A stretch of 64,000 nucleotides of DNA from Mauremys mutica (GCF_020497125.1 NC_059077.1:21336840-21400839), one strand, 5' to 3'; positions 1-10,454 are shown, counted from the stretch's first letter. Notes: generated from the letters alone by a model not told the origin. Program-made: numbers and translations.

Positions 1-960
1 CATTAACATCCTGTTGGATTGTATATGCTATCATTGTATGTGACGTTATGAAGTTTTGCTATGTTACTGAAATATGTAGTGAGGTAGGGAACACCCATAG
101 CCAGCTTTTCAGGTACAACAATGGAGTAGCCAGACACGCTGATGGCTCACTGAAGGGAATCCACTCTCCCAATGACCATCTCAGAGACAACACGTATGCA
201 GTGGAGACTGCTTGACCCACATCATAGCAAAGGACCTTTCCAGCAAGCTGGAAGAAACTATAAAGAGGGGAAGTGACATTATGACTTGGCCTCACTCCCT
301 TCTCCCACTCCCCCGGAAGAAACATTTGGAAGAGAAAAACTTTGAACTGGAGAGGGTGGTCCTGGGCTGGAGGAGAGTCTCAGCCTGTATAATGAGGAAC
401 TATACCATCTGTCAGGGTGAGACACTGCTTGATTCAAATCCTGTTTAGTTTATAGAACTCAGATTGTGAGTTTACTTTTATTTCTTAGGTAACCCACTTT
501 GATCTCTATGTTTGCTACTTATAATCATTTAAAATCTATCTTTCTTTAGTTAATAAATCTGTTTTATATTTTACCTAAAATTGGTTCAAGTGCTTGGGAA
601 ATCTCAACTCAGTTTACAAAGGCTAGTGTGTTCCCTCTCCACACTGAGGGAGGGGCAGGCTGGATAATGAATTTACACTGGTCATGCTTCTGACCAGGGC
701 AAGATGGTACAGTTCTGGGGTGCAAGGCTGAGGGGAATTGGCTGGAGCCTCTCTATTGTTGCTTCATGAGTGGCTGGAAGAAGCGTTCATGTTACTCACT
801 TGGGTGCATCCCTGCCTGTGGACATCTGTGTAAGTGCAGCACCTGTCAGAAGTTTGTGGCTAGACAACATCATCACAGAGTGAGAGGAATACCCCAGGTT
901 GGTGGGACAGAGGGCTCAGTGGTGCCACAGTCCAGGTTTCACCCTGGGAACCCTGTCACA
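1..960 (+). mobile_element. Probable ERV-type LTR fragment, left end open
   Basis: The segment has LTR-like organisation. A polyadenylation signal AATAAA lies at 552-557 in a T-rich context, and the right end is GTCACA at 955-960, the kind of CA terminus seen on the other LTRs here. A stretch around 520-565 (ATAATCA, TTAAAATCT, TTAATAAATCTG) is shared with the LTR-like segment near 23.8 kb, which also ends GTCACA. No target duplication can be checked because the left end may lie outside the window. ORFs inside have no recognisable domain. Confidence 0.45.
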
Positions 961-1974
961 GAAATGCACGGTCAAGAACAATATTTTCTAAAATGTAGTG
1001 CTGTGACTTCTAGAGTAACAAAACAATTTCAACGGAGAGAGAAAACTTAAGATCAGAGTCTATGGATTCTTACTCACATCAAGCAACCAATCCACTCTGC
1101 AGTAGTCCACCAAGTGCTATTCAATGTGAATAAGGCCTGTAGTAATTCAGGTCCAATTTTACAAGGTACAGAGCATCCTTGTTTCTGTGGAAGCTGGGTG
1201 TGTGCACAGCATCTCACAAATCAAGGCCCTAAAGTCTCTTGGGTCTCCACCTTTATGTTACAGACCAAAATTAAATGCACCCCAGTTTGCTCTAGTGCAC
1301 ATTTGCTGGGCTTAACTAGAAGCTCACACACCCCCCCCCCTTGGGCACAGGAAAGATGAGAGTGTGAAAGTGAATATATTAAGCAGATTCAGACATTCCA
1401 TAACACGCTAATGGGAAATGACCGTGCACCCCACACTTCAAAGGAGGATATACTTCTGTGGCCTCCCTCCCAACAGAAAATGACGGTGTGCAATAAAGAA
1501 GAGGGCATCAGACATCTGAAGCCTAAAGTGAGCTCTTTGTATTTTCATTTTTGCTTTATTAACTGTGGGATAACATATCTTTTGTCACTTCCACTGAAGC
1601 AATTCATTTGTATCCACAGTGGCTTCAAGTAAAGACAGGACTTAGTTTTTATCTTGGCTAAGCTTTTCAACCCCCCGCCCCGCCTTTTCAGTTTCTTTTG
1701 GTGCCAAATGACGAATGTTCACTCAGGCTTCAACGTACACCTCCAAGTTTACAAGGACCAGTTTGTTAAAATCTCCACACTGTCTTCTGAGACTCACTCA
1801 CAAAAGCAGATCTCCCCCTGGGGATTACATGGTACCTTTGAAGACTGCTTGCCTGCATTTCTGCTCTTTATTTGACAAGGTATTTTATCCCTCTGAAATG
1901 ACAGAGTGCTCGGCGTTGCTGAACAATTTGTGGACAATTTATTATTATTTATTCCTTTTACATAACAAAATGCC
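961..1974. other. No recognisable feature
   Basis: This is AT-rich non-coding DNA with only short unconvincing ORFs and a C-tract at about 1331-1340. I see no repeat family or gene. Confidence 0.5.
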
Positions 1975-2140
1975 TAGCTTTCACCTGGCAATTTTCATCC
2001 AGAAATCTCAAAGTGCTTTGCAAAGGCAGTATCATTATCCCTCTCTTACACGTGGGAAAACTGAGGCACATAACAGTGAAATGACTTGCCTAATGACATC
2101 AAGCTGGCCAGTGGCTGAGCCAGGGATAGAACCCAGGTGT
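1975..2140 (-). repeat. MIR-type SINE, antisense
   Basis: The segment reads as the reverse complement of a MIR core and tail. GGGAAAACTGAGGCAC is followed by ATGACTTGCC and then an ACCCAGGTGTCCTG-type end. It is diverged and directly abuts a Penelope terminal fragment. Confidence 0.65.
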
Positions 2141-2142
2141 CC

Positions 2143-2227
2143 TGCGTCTGATGAAGTGGGTATTCACCCACAAAAGCTTATGCGCCAATACATCTGTTAG
2201 ACTATAAGGTGCCACAGGACTCTTTGT
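2143..2227 (+). mobile_element. Penelope-like terminal fragment with decayed hammerhead-like core
   Basis: The segment matches the terminal repeat found at 2.7, 5.1 and 38.3 kb: CTGATGA, a 6-bp helix (GTGGGT/ACCCAC), then a shared tail ending TCTTTG. The core is broken here because GAAA has become AAAA and the cleavage-site U is replaced (GCGCC). It is a truncated copy next to a MIR. Confidence 0.65.
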
Positions 2228-2239
2228 TGCTGAGTCCAA

Positions 2240-2453
2240 GGGTACGTCTAGACTGCAGCTGGGAGGTAGAATTCCCAGCTCAGGTAGCAGTACAGGTGCT
2301 AGCTCCCATGGAACAAGCTCAGTATAGCAGTGTGGCCACAGACACACCGGTGGGTAGCCCAAGTGACCAAATGTGTCACTACGGCAATCCTGCTCTTTTT
2401 AGCATGCTAGTGTGATCCAAGATTGCACCTCCCAGCTTCAGTGTGGACATACC
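2240..2453. mobile_element. MITE with GGGTACGTCTAGACT-type ends
   Basis: The left end GGGTACGTCTAGACT faces a right end AGTGTGGACATACC, forming short inverted repeats like those of the elements at 52.8, 55.4 and 61.3 kb. The interior is non-coding. The ends resemble a PIF/Harbinger-type group, but a clear 3-bp target duplication is not evident in this copy. Confidence 0.55.
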
Positions 2454-2583
2454 TCTCGCCCGCTGTCCCATTCGTTGAACCAAACTGCCTTCCTCCCCCA
2501 GAGATGTGCATGGCATTTTCCATAACAAATGGAAACAGAGCTGGGCTGGTTTCTCAAAAGTGCTGAGTGCTTGTATCTCCTAT

Positions 2584-2781
2584 AAAAGCAGCAAAGAGTT
2601 TTGTGGCACCTTATAGACTAACAGACGTTTTGGAGCATGAGCTTTCGTGGGTCTTGCATCCGACGAAGTGGGTATTCACCCACGAAAGCTCATGCTCCAA
2701 TACATCTGTTAGTCTATAAGGTGCCACAAGACTCTGTCGCTTTTTACAGATCCAGACTAACACGGCTACCCCTCTGATACT
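2584..2781. mobile_element. Penelope terminal copy, inverted-arm form, with 11-bp target duplication
   Basis: The insertion is flanked by perfect 11-bp repeats GTATCTCCTAT at 2573-2583 and 2782-2792. The left arm (about 2597-2644) is the reverse complement of the right arm (about 2669-2724), so the transcript would fold into a long hairpin. The right arm carries CCGACGA, helix GTGGGT/ACCCAC, GAAA and GCTCATGCTC, the hammerhead-like core of this family with C in place of the conserved U4. The end ACGGCTACCCCTCTGATAC is shared with the copies at 38.4 and 39.2 kb. It has no coding capacity. Confidence 0.8.
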
Positions 2782-2873
2782 GTATCTCCTATCAACATCA
2801 ACAAGAAGTGCAAGTGATCACTTCTGAAAACTCAGGCCCTGAGTTCCTGTCCCAAAGAGCTTACAGTCTAATA

Positions 2874-3228
2874 CAGAGGTCCGCAAATTGTGCAGTGCAC
2901 ACCCTAAGGGGGCAAGGAGGAACATTTGAGGGGGCATGGCTGTTATCTGGGCCACCCCCCGGGGAGGAAGCCCTGGCCTATGCCCAGAGCCCTGGATGCC
3001 ATCCCTATGCCCAGGGCTCCGCTCCTGTCCCCATCTGCTACCCCTGCACCCTGCTGGGGCGCTGCTGCCGATGTGCCCCCACCTGAGCTGTGACCCCAGT
3101 CTCGGCCCCCTCACCCATCTGCGTCCCCCTCTCCCGGAGCTGCAGCCCCGCTCCTGCCCCCAGCTTGGACGGGAGAGGGAGCGGACAGGAGTAAGGGGGG
3201 CACAAGGTAAAAAGTTCGGGGACCACTG
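2874..3228. mobile_element. Non-autonomous hAT (Charlie-like) element, 355 bp
   Basis: The ends are CAGAGGTCCGCAAATT and the reverse complement of GTTCGGGGACCACTG, the CAGNGGTCCCC-type inverted repeats of Charlie-like hATs. Flanks are GTCTAATA (2866-2873) and ATCTAATA (3229-3236), an 8-bp duplication with one mismatch. The GC-rich interior has open frames on both strands that are compositional, not genes. Confidence 0.8.
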
Positions 3229-3236
3229 ATCTAATA

Positions 3237-4244
3237 TGATCATGACAAGAAAGCGTCAGGTGAGGATTCCAAGGGTTGGGGAAGGAGGGTTGTCCCGGGT
3301 CCAACCATGTGTCTCTTCACAAATGCCCTCTCTCCTCACCCAGTACCACAACAGAATCACGCGGAAGGTAGCACGTAACGGTGTATGTCTCTTAAGGTGA
3401 ATGTTCTCTGTGGCACAAGGTGCTCAGTCGGTGCAGGTGGCTGTGATTTACACATTGCTATTTATTATTTTGGCTGAATCTGGCCCCGTGCATTTAAATT
3501 GCTTCCATGATACACACTGCACTCCAAATAATGCATGTTAAAAAAAAAGACTGGAAGAGGCATGGAATTTTTTTTGGAAGACAATTACATATTTCAGTTG
3601 CAAACACATGTGCTCGGCTCTCATTTTTAAGCCCACAGCCACAGTAATTATTTTTAGGCATGTACTATAGACTAATATTTAAATGGTTTTTATTATACTG
3701 TAGGTAGGAAATAAAATCATTGCACAGCAGAGCTACTTTCACACCAACATTCATCAATCATTCAGACTAAAGCCCACTCTAGCTGACTTAGCTCCTGTTT
3801 TAGAAATTTACCCAAAAAAGCTAAAAAATCCAAACTTGTCTGTGGCCAAACTGGAGAGATACAAAGTAATTCTGATATGAAGTGATCTCATAGAGGAAGA
3901 CAATTTCCTCCCATTTGCAGAACTACTATCCAAATAGCATCGCCAAACTGAAATTTCAGATAAATTCTTTAAGTACGTTCAACTGGAAAAATGTATTAGA
4001 AAAAGCATGCAATCTAGCATTGCTGTTATTACTCATACAGCATCAAAGGCATGTGTGTGCCTTTACAATATAGATGACAGATTCCCTGCCCCAAAGAACT
4101 TGCAATTTAAGTAGAGGAAAAAACCCAGAGAAAGAATAATGTGCTTATGTACTTAAATATTCACTGGGCCTAGGAGCTCTACTAATAACCTATTGCATGA
4201 TAGGGCCCCTTCAGCCTCCTGCAAATCTTTAGGGGAATCAACAA
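3237..4244. other. No recognisable feature
   Basis: This is AT-rich non-coding sequence. I see no domain, terminal repeat or known family in it. Confidence 0.5.
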
Positions 4245-4830
4245 AATAGTAGATAAAGGAGAAATGGTAGCTATAATTTAATTGATTTTTAAAGGCCTTT
4301 AATAAAGTCCCTTACAAGAAGCTGATACGGAAACTTAAGTAGTGATGTGCTGAGAGGTAAAGTTCTGGCATGGAATAAACACTGGAAAAGAGAAACACAG
4401 AGTAGGAAAAAACTGCCAGTTTTCAACATGCAAAGAGTTTAAAAGTGGGGTAGGGATCTGTATTAGCTGTTAATAAGTATCTGTCTTCAGTTCAAGAGGA
4501 AGTGGTGACGAGAAAGATGGCAAGATCTATGGACGACAAATGATTCACTTTGGCTGGGTCTACAGAGCATTCTGAGGCACTTCAAAGGGGTCCAAGAAGG
4601 CTAACAGATTGGGCATCACAATGGCAGATGAAATTCAGTGGAAACAAGTGAAAAGTAATGCACCTCCAGCAGGAACAATTTGATTTCCTAATACACAATT
4701 CATAGGTTCTAGTTTAACTGCAACCAGCCAGGAAAAGGATTCAGGCATCACTGTGGATAATTCAGGGGAAACATTCGGGGGAGGGGGGGGAGAAAAAAAC
4801 AACAAAGAAAATAGACCAATAGTAATACTA
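4245..4830 (+). mobile_element. Old CR1/L3-like LINE remnant, sense
   Basis: A decayed RT region runs in the plus direction. AAAGGCCTTTAATAAAGTCC corresponds to the F-x-K-A-F-D-x-V-P motif region, and further on GATTGGGCATCACAATGGC, then GATGAAATTCA and AAAGTAATGCAC, match the RT thumb region that appears in antisense at 35.9 and 59.9 kb. Frames are broken throughout. It is the only CR1 remnant here in plus orientation. Confidence 0.6.
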
Positions 4831-5079
4831 GCACAGCATTGTGTAAATAAAAGCCTAGGCGAGCTAAAACACTGAGAAAAGCTGGCCCTTATTTAGGGGT
4901 CTAAATGGAAGCTGAGCTTTTCTGAAAATCTGAACCCAGATATAGATGCTGAACCAATCTGGCCCTGAGCTATTCTGAAACTTTGGTCCATAGTCTGTGT
5001 AATAAAAAATGTGAGACACTTGCTTTCTAGTATCAGAGGGGAAGCCGTGTTAGTGTGGATCTGTAAAAAGCGACAGTTT

Positions 5080-5181
5080 TGTGGCACCTTATAGACTAAC
5101 AGACGCATGTAACGCATGCGTCTGACGAAGTGGGTATTGACCCATGAAAGCTTATGCTCCAATACGTCTGTTAGTCTATAA
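5080..5181 (+). ncRNA. Hammerhead-like ribozyme motif (type I arrangement), candidate
   Basis: The order of elements fits a type I hammerhead. CTGACGA is at 5122-5128, helix II is GTGGGT (5130-5135) with ACCCAT (5140-5145) around a 4-nt loop, GAAA is at 5146-5149, helix III is GC/GC around a TTAT loop (5150-5157), and U-C at 5158-5159 is the predicted cleavage dinucleotide. Stem I would be 5089-5105 pairing perfectly with 5165-5181 (17 bp), extending to 26 bp if the later hAT is removed. One extra A (5129) sits between the CUGANGA box and helix II, unlike the textbook core, and stem I has a large internal gap. Hammerheads are known in Penelope-like elements; activity here is inference. Confidence 0.45.
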
Positions 5182-5520
5182 CAGTGGTCCCCAACCTTTT
5201 CTGGGTGGCGGCGCCAGATGATGAGCCACCGAGGACCATGGCCAATAGACAAGCATCCGCCAAAATGCCGCAGAGAAGTGGCAACGTCAAGAGGCATTGC
5301 CGCTGAAATGCCGCCAAAGTAGCATCATCAAGAGGCAGCGCCGCTGAAATGCCACCGAAAATCAGCAGCGGCGGCACCTCTTGGTAACGCCGCTTTTCAG
5401 TGGCATTTCGGTGGCGACACCTCTTGATGCTGCTGCTTTTCAGCGGTGCTTGTCCGCTGGCCAGTACGTGGGCGCACACAGATGCCATTGCGACTGCGGG
5501 CACCACGTTGGGGACCCCTG
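5182..5520. mobile_element. Non-autonomous hAT (Charlie-like) element, 339 bp
   Basis: The inverted ends are CAGTGGTCCCCAACC and GTTGGGGACCCCTG. A perfect 8-bp target duplication GTCTATAA lies at 5174-5181 and 5521-5528. The interior is largely palindromic, with CCGCTGAAATGCCACCG on one side and its near complement on the other, so no transposase is encoded. It is inserted in a Penelope terminal copy. Confidence 0.93.
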
Positions 5521-5560
5521 GTCTATAAGGTGCCACAGGACTCTTTGTCACTTGCTAGCT

Positions 5561-7778
5561 AGGTATTTTTGTAGGCTTGTTTTTGTGCGAGTTACACTAG
5601 ACACACAACACTGCATCTGCAAAGTACATGGGTGGGCAGGCTGTCCAAAGAATGGCAGCTGTCAAAGATATTAACCCACTAGTTAGGCAGGTATTAGTCA
5701 GTAGCAGGACTCAGGAAAAGCTCTCAAGAACTAAAATAAAAGGCATAGGGAGTATCCCTACTATTTAAAATAAGCGTAACAAAGCCAGATACTGATGGTC
5801 AAAATAAATAACAACAGAACAGACATAAATCTTCCATGGGAACAAGGGCACTGAGAAGGTTTTAGCACCTGGATTTTAAGCATCTAAAGCCCCCTAAAAC
5901 ACACAGCTTGGTAATGTGGCAGCAACACTGACAGGGTGAAGGTGACATAACTGGCAACAGCTGCTGAACTCATCAGTCGTCAATCTGTTAAGAAGGGAAA
6001 TTCTGTCTCTCCTCTCAAATCACCCATAAGACACATCAGGAAACATGGAACAATTAATCTGCCCATCCATCTCCCACCTATGTGACATGCATAATTTATT
6101 GACTGCTTCCTTTTGTTTAGATAATTTAATTGGAGAGTGATTATCTGGTAATTTGGTCAAAAGTACTTGGGTGGCTAACAAGTCAGCTGAGCGATCCCTT
6201 TCCAGTTCAAAAAGCAGACTTGGTGAAAGCCTAGCAAAGCCACATGGTAGCTGTGGGCAATGCACTTATCGCCTGGCATGTCACATTTTAGGTCTGATGT
6301 TATTCTATTCTATATAGATTCTTATACTGCGCTTATCACCATCATATCTGAGCACCTTCCAGATACACATGTCATGTGTTGCTTCTCCTCAGCTCTTTCT
6401 TTTTCTCGTGCATTTGTCAGTACAGTTCCATGCAATCTTAGGGCACCGTATAAACAATAAATGACAAGAAAGCAGGGTTTTTTTTGACAGAAATGGGTGG
6501 ATGGCCACCTTTAGAAACAGACTGCGCCCCTGGAGCAATGCAAAGCCACCAGAACAGGGTTGAGAATCTGGTCCTCTGCCGCTACATAGCCATCCAACTA
6601 CCAGACATCCCCAAAGCAATTTGAAAGAGGTTTCAGAGGGACACAGCAGTTTACAGACTGATGAAACGCACCGTGCTCTCTCAGTGGAAATAGCCTCCAC
6701 TACTTGCAGAATTAGATCTTTGTGTGTGAAAACAAGCATTTGTGAGCATAAATCTCTCTCTGCAATTATAATTTGTTGTTTTTTTCTGGACTGAAATGTG
6801 TACACCCATAATACTTTCAGGCACGTTTTCTTAGGCTCTTTAAAAACAAATTCATGTATGTGAAAATGAAAAACCTTCTATTTAATAGCATGTCTATTTT
6901 AATAACAGCTCTTTGGCCCAGAAATCAGACTAGAGACCCATAAAGCATTAAAGATGAAGATTCTATAGTAGAGAGTTTTGTATTTTAATTACTTTTACCT
7001 AATAAATTTTAAGAATATAAAAAGGGATAATTACAAAACATGCCTTATCTACCCAAGAAACAGGGTCTCCACACAGACATATTCAGGCAGTTTTTGAAAA
7101 GTGCATTATGTACAGCAATCAAAGAAGCTGTTTCAATTTATCAAATTAAAACACGTATGCAATGTTATGGTTCCCACAGCTACCACAAGTTACGCGCCTT
7201 TATGCATATGTAGCCTTTTTTGACAATTGTATATGGTGTTAATTTTACTGCCTCCATCTATGTGCAATGTGGCCATGGTTCAGTTGCTATAACTTTAAAT
7301 TTCCTAACTTTATTGTGGTTAAAGTCTCCACATTATCGTAATATTGACAGTGACTTCCCTTGTGGATTTGTTTTGTGTTCTGTTTCAGATCCTGTTTAGT
7401 AAAAAGAAAAGCTTTCTGTAACATGTACTGTGGCTCAGGACAGGGAATGAAAACAACACATTTTGTCTTCATTGTGAAAAGAGAGCGTGTTTTTACCATG
7501 GGATAACTAACACACATTACCTATCCCATTGTAAAATCTTAGTGGAGAATAAGGCATTGTAGTTTTACAGAGAGAAACTAGGCAAGATCAGCCATGGGCA
7601 AGGGATATAATGTTGACCTTCCTTAGCTGCCTCACAGTAAAAACTACAGGGAGCTTCTCACTGTGGTGGGGCACACTTTTGACCAGGCATAATGTTGCCA
7701 GTATCTTTGGTCCCAGTTCTTCCTGCTTGCCTCTGACTCCAGGTCTTGTGTGGCTCAGCCCTCTGGCCAAGTCACAAA
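5561..7778. other. No recognisable feature
   Basis: Just over two kilobases of AT-rich non-coding DNA. The longest open frame (about 6389-6805, minus) has no domain, no codon pattern and no splice context that I can support. Confidence 0.45.
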
Positions 7779-7905
7779 GTCCTCCATGAACTTAGCGAAT
7801 TCTTTTTTGAAACCAGTTATATTTTTGGCCTTCAAAATATCTCCCCACAACAATTTCCACAGGTTGACTGTGCGTTGTGTGAAGAAGTACTTCCTTATGT
7901 TTGTT

Positions 7906-9020
7906 TTAAACCTGCTGCCTTCTAATTTCATAGAGTGACCCCTGGTTCTGGTGTTTTATGAAGTGGTAAATACAGGAGCGGCACCAGGGTTTTTGGCGCC
8001 CTAGGTGGGGGTCCTTCCGCGCTCCCGGTTGTTGGCGGCAATTCTGCGGTGGCGGGGGGTCCTTCCGTGCTCCCGGTCTTCCGGGCACTTCGGCAGCAGG
8101 TCCCGGAGCGAGTGAAGGACCTGCCACAGAATTGCCGCCAAAGACCCGGAGTGCGGAAGGACCCCCTGCCGCCAAATTGCTGCCAAGGGCGGCAAAATGC
8201 CGCCCCCCCAAATCCTGGTGCCCTAGGCGACCGCCTAGGTCGCCTAAATGGAAGCACCGGCCCTGGGTAAATAACACTTCCTCATTTGCTATCTCCACAC
8301 CATCCATGTTTTTATAGACCTCTATCATATTCCTTCTTAGTAGCTCTTTTCTAAAATGAACAGACTTGGACTGTCTCAGTCTTTCTAAACTCTCTTCATA
8401 TGGAAGCTGTTCCATACCCCTAATGATTTTTGTTGCCCTTCTCTGTGCTTTTTCCAGTTCTAATCTATCTTTTTTGAGATGGGGTGACCAGAACTGCAGA
8501 CAGTATTCAAGGTGTGGGCAAACCATGGATTTATATATTGGTAATATGATATTTTCTGTTTATTATCTATCCATTGCTTAACAGTTCCTAACATTTTGTT
8601 AGCTTTTTTGACTGTCACTGCACATGGAGCAGATGTTTTCAGAGAACTAACCCCTCAAGGAAGAAATCTTAGAGTATCTGTGGTAATTTAGACCCCATCA
8701 TTTTGTATGTATAGTTGGGATTATGTTTTCAATCTGCATTACTTTAACTTTTATTAACATTGAATTTCACCTACCGTTTTGTTTCCAGTCACCTAGTTTT
8801 GTGAGAGGCCTTAGTAACTTTTTTCAGTCTGCTTTGGACTTAACTATCTTGAGTAATTTTGTATCATCCGCAATCATACTTTACCACCTCACTGTTTACT
8901 CCCTTTTCCAGATTATTTATGTATATGTTGAACAGCATTGGTCCCAGTACAGACCTGAGGGGGAACCCCTGTATTTACCTCCTTCCATTGTGAAAACTGA
9001 CCATTCATTCCCATAATTTG
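7906..9020 (-). pseudogene. CR1 reverse transcriptase C-terminal half, broken
   Basis: The RT remnant of the old CR1 covers the palm end and the C-terminal domain. Near 8.87 kb the minus strand gives ADDTKLL, the catalytic ADD region. Between 8526 and about 8290 a frame reads CPHLEYCLQFWSP, then KAQRRATKIIRG, the usual CR1 C-terminal block. The frame then runs into the hAT at 7973-8265, so the end of the translated ORF is transposon sequence, not protein. Multiple stops and the insertion make it non-functional. The young CR1 truncates this segment at its upstream side. Confidence 0.8.
7973..8265. mobile_element. Non-autonomous hAT element, GC-rich, 293 bp
   Basis: The ends are CAGGAGCGGCACCAGGG and the reverse complement CAGGGCCGGTGCTTCC. 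A perfect 8-bp duplication GGTAAATA occurs at 7965-7972 and 8266-8273, and the empty site GTAAATAACACTTCC is visible in the other CR1 copies at 35.5 and 58.3 kb. The GC-rich interior contains repeated CCGGGAGC/CGGAAGGACC motifs in inverted orientation and gives spurious frames on both strands. It lies inside the old CR1. Confidence 0.93.
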
Positions 9021-9024
9021 TTTC

Positions 9025-10450
9025 ATAGAATCATAGAATCATAGAATCTCAGGGTTGGAAGGGACCTCAGGAGGTCATCTAGTCCAACCCCCTGCTCAAA
9101 GCAGGACCAAACCCAACTAAATCATCCCAGCCAGGGCTTTGTCAAGCCTGACCTTAAAAACCTCTAAGGAAGGAGATTCCACTACCTCCCTAGGTAACCC
9201 ATTCCAGTTCTTCACCACCCTACTAGTGAAAAAGTTTTTCCTAATATCCAACCTAAACCTCCCCCTCTGCAACTTGAGACCATTACTCCTTGTTCTGTCA
9301 TCTTCTACCACTGAGAACAGTCTAGATCCATCCTCTTTGGAACCCCCTTTCAGGTAGTTGAAAGCAGCTATCAAATCCCCCCTCATTCTTCTCTTCTGCA
9401 GACTAAACAATCCCAGTTCCCTCAGCCTCTCCTCATAAGTCATGTGCTCCAGCCCCCTAATCATTTTTGTTGCCCTCCACTGGACTCTCTCCAATTTATC
9501 CACATCCTTCTTGTAGTGTGGGGCCCAAAACTGGACACAGTACTCCAAATGAGGCCTCACCAGTGCTGAGTAGAGGGGGATGATCACATCCCTCGATCTG
9601 CTGGAAATGCCCCTACTTATACAACCCAAAATGCCATTAGCCTTCTTGGCAACAAGGGCACACTGTTGACTCATATTCAGCTTTTCGTCCACCGTAACCC
9701 CTAGGTCCTTTTCTGCAGAACTGCTACCCAGCCATTCGGTCCCTAGTCTGTAGCAGTGCATGGGATTCTTCCGTCCTAAGTGCAGGACTCTGCACTTGTC
9801 CTTGTTGAACCTCATCATATTTCTTTTGGCCCAATCCTCTAATTTGTCTAGGTCCCTCTGTATCCTATCCCTACCCTCCAGCGTATCAACCACTCCTCCC
9901 AGTTTAGTGTCATCTGCAAACTTGCTAAGGGTGCAGTCCACACCATCCTCCAGATCGTTAATGAAGATATTGAACAAAACCGGCCCCAGCACCGACCCTT
10001 GGGGCACTCCACTTGATACCGGCTGCCATCTAGACATGGAACCATTGATCACTACCCGTTGAGCCTGACCATCTAGCCAGTTTTCTATCCACCTTACCGT
10101 CCATTCATCCAGCCCAGACTTCTTTAACTTGCTGGCAAGAATACTGTGGGAGACTGTATCAAAAGCTTTGCTAAAATCCAGAAATAGTACATCCACTGCT
10201 TTCCCCTCATCCACAGAGCCGGTTATCTCGTCATAGAAGGCAATTAGGTTAGTCAGGCATGACTTGCCCTTGGTGAATCCATGCTGACTGTTCCTGAGGT
10301 GAGACTGACTGGCCTGTAGTTCCCTGGATCTTCCTTCTTCCCTTTTTTAAAGATGGGCACTACCTTAGCTTTTTTCCAGTCATCCGGGACCTCCCCCGAT
10401 CGCCATGATTTTTCAAAGATCGTCATGATTTTTCAAAGATCGTCATGATT
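9025..10450 (-). mobile_element. Younger CR1 LINE, 5'-truncated, inserted in the older CR1
   Basis: The 3' end on the minus strand is the CR1 octamer tail, read on the plus strand as ATAGAATCATAGAATC at 9025 onward. It is followed by the conserved 3' block (GTTGGAAGGGACCTCAGG) and a long RT frame. The 5' end is truncated at about 10450 where the older CR1 resumes with TGTCTTTTAAC; TTTC at 9021-9024 and 10451-10454 is the shared junction tetranucleotide. It is much better preserved than its host element, so it is younger. A small RT deletion and a 20-nt triplication lie near the 5' junction. Confidence 0.92.
9117..10306 (-). pseudogene. CR1 ORF2 reverse transcriptase and C-terminal domain, truncated
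   Basis: This is the longest intact domain frame in the window, open for about 390 codons. It begins inside RT, with [11 protein letters not shown] upstream of LDFSKAFDT (catalytic Asp region), [13 protein letters not shown], the FADDTKLGG catalytic pair and the CR1 C-terminal block ([27 protein letters not shown]). It lacks ORF1, the endonuclease and the RT fingers. Just upstream the sequence jumps from NYRPVSLTS to NSQHGFTKG in another frame, so an internal piece of RT is deleted. The protein would copy CR1 and CR1-tailed SINE RNA by target-primed reverse transcription; this copy cannot do so alone. Confidence 0.88.
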
Positions 10451-10454
10451 TTTC
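10398..10454. repeat. 20-nt tandem triplication at the CR1 5' junction
   Basis: The unit GATCGTCATGATTTTTCAAA (first copy GATCGCC) occurs at 10398-10417 and 10418-10437, with a partial third copy at 10438-10454. Only one unit is expected from the CR1 sequence. It sits exactly at the truncated 5' end of the younger CR1. Confidence 0.9.

Larger units (their letters stand above)
5029..5548. mobile_element. Penelope terminal copy, inverted arms, interrupted by a hAT
   Basis: The left arm from 5029 (starting AGTATCAGAGGGG) is the antisense form of the family end. The right arm from about 5119 is the sense form, so the copy is a long imperfect hairpin. Flanks CACTTGCTTTCT (5017-5028) and CACTTGCTAGCT (5549-5560) match at 10 of 12 positions and are a probable target duplication. 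The right arm is split at GTCTATAA by the hAT at 5182-5520, which therefore arrived later. Confidence 0.75.

Noticed and set aside
2818..3304. ORFs up to 141 codons on both strands
   Set aside because: They lie in the GC-rich interior of a hAT bounded by inverted repeats and an 8-bp duplication, with no domain.
6389..6805. 138-codon minus-strand ORF
   Set aside because: No domain, no start or splice context, and no similarity to any family I recognise.
9139..10062. Plus-strand ORFs over the young CR1
   Set aside because: They are shadows of the antisense RT frame.
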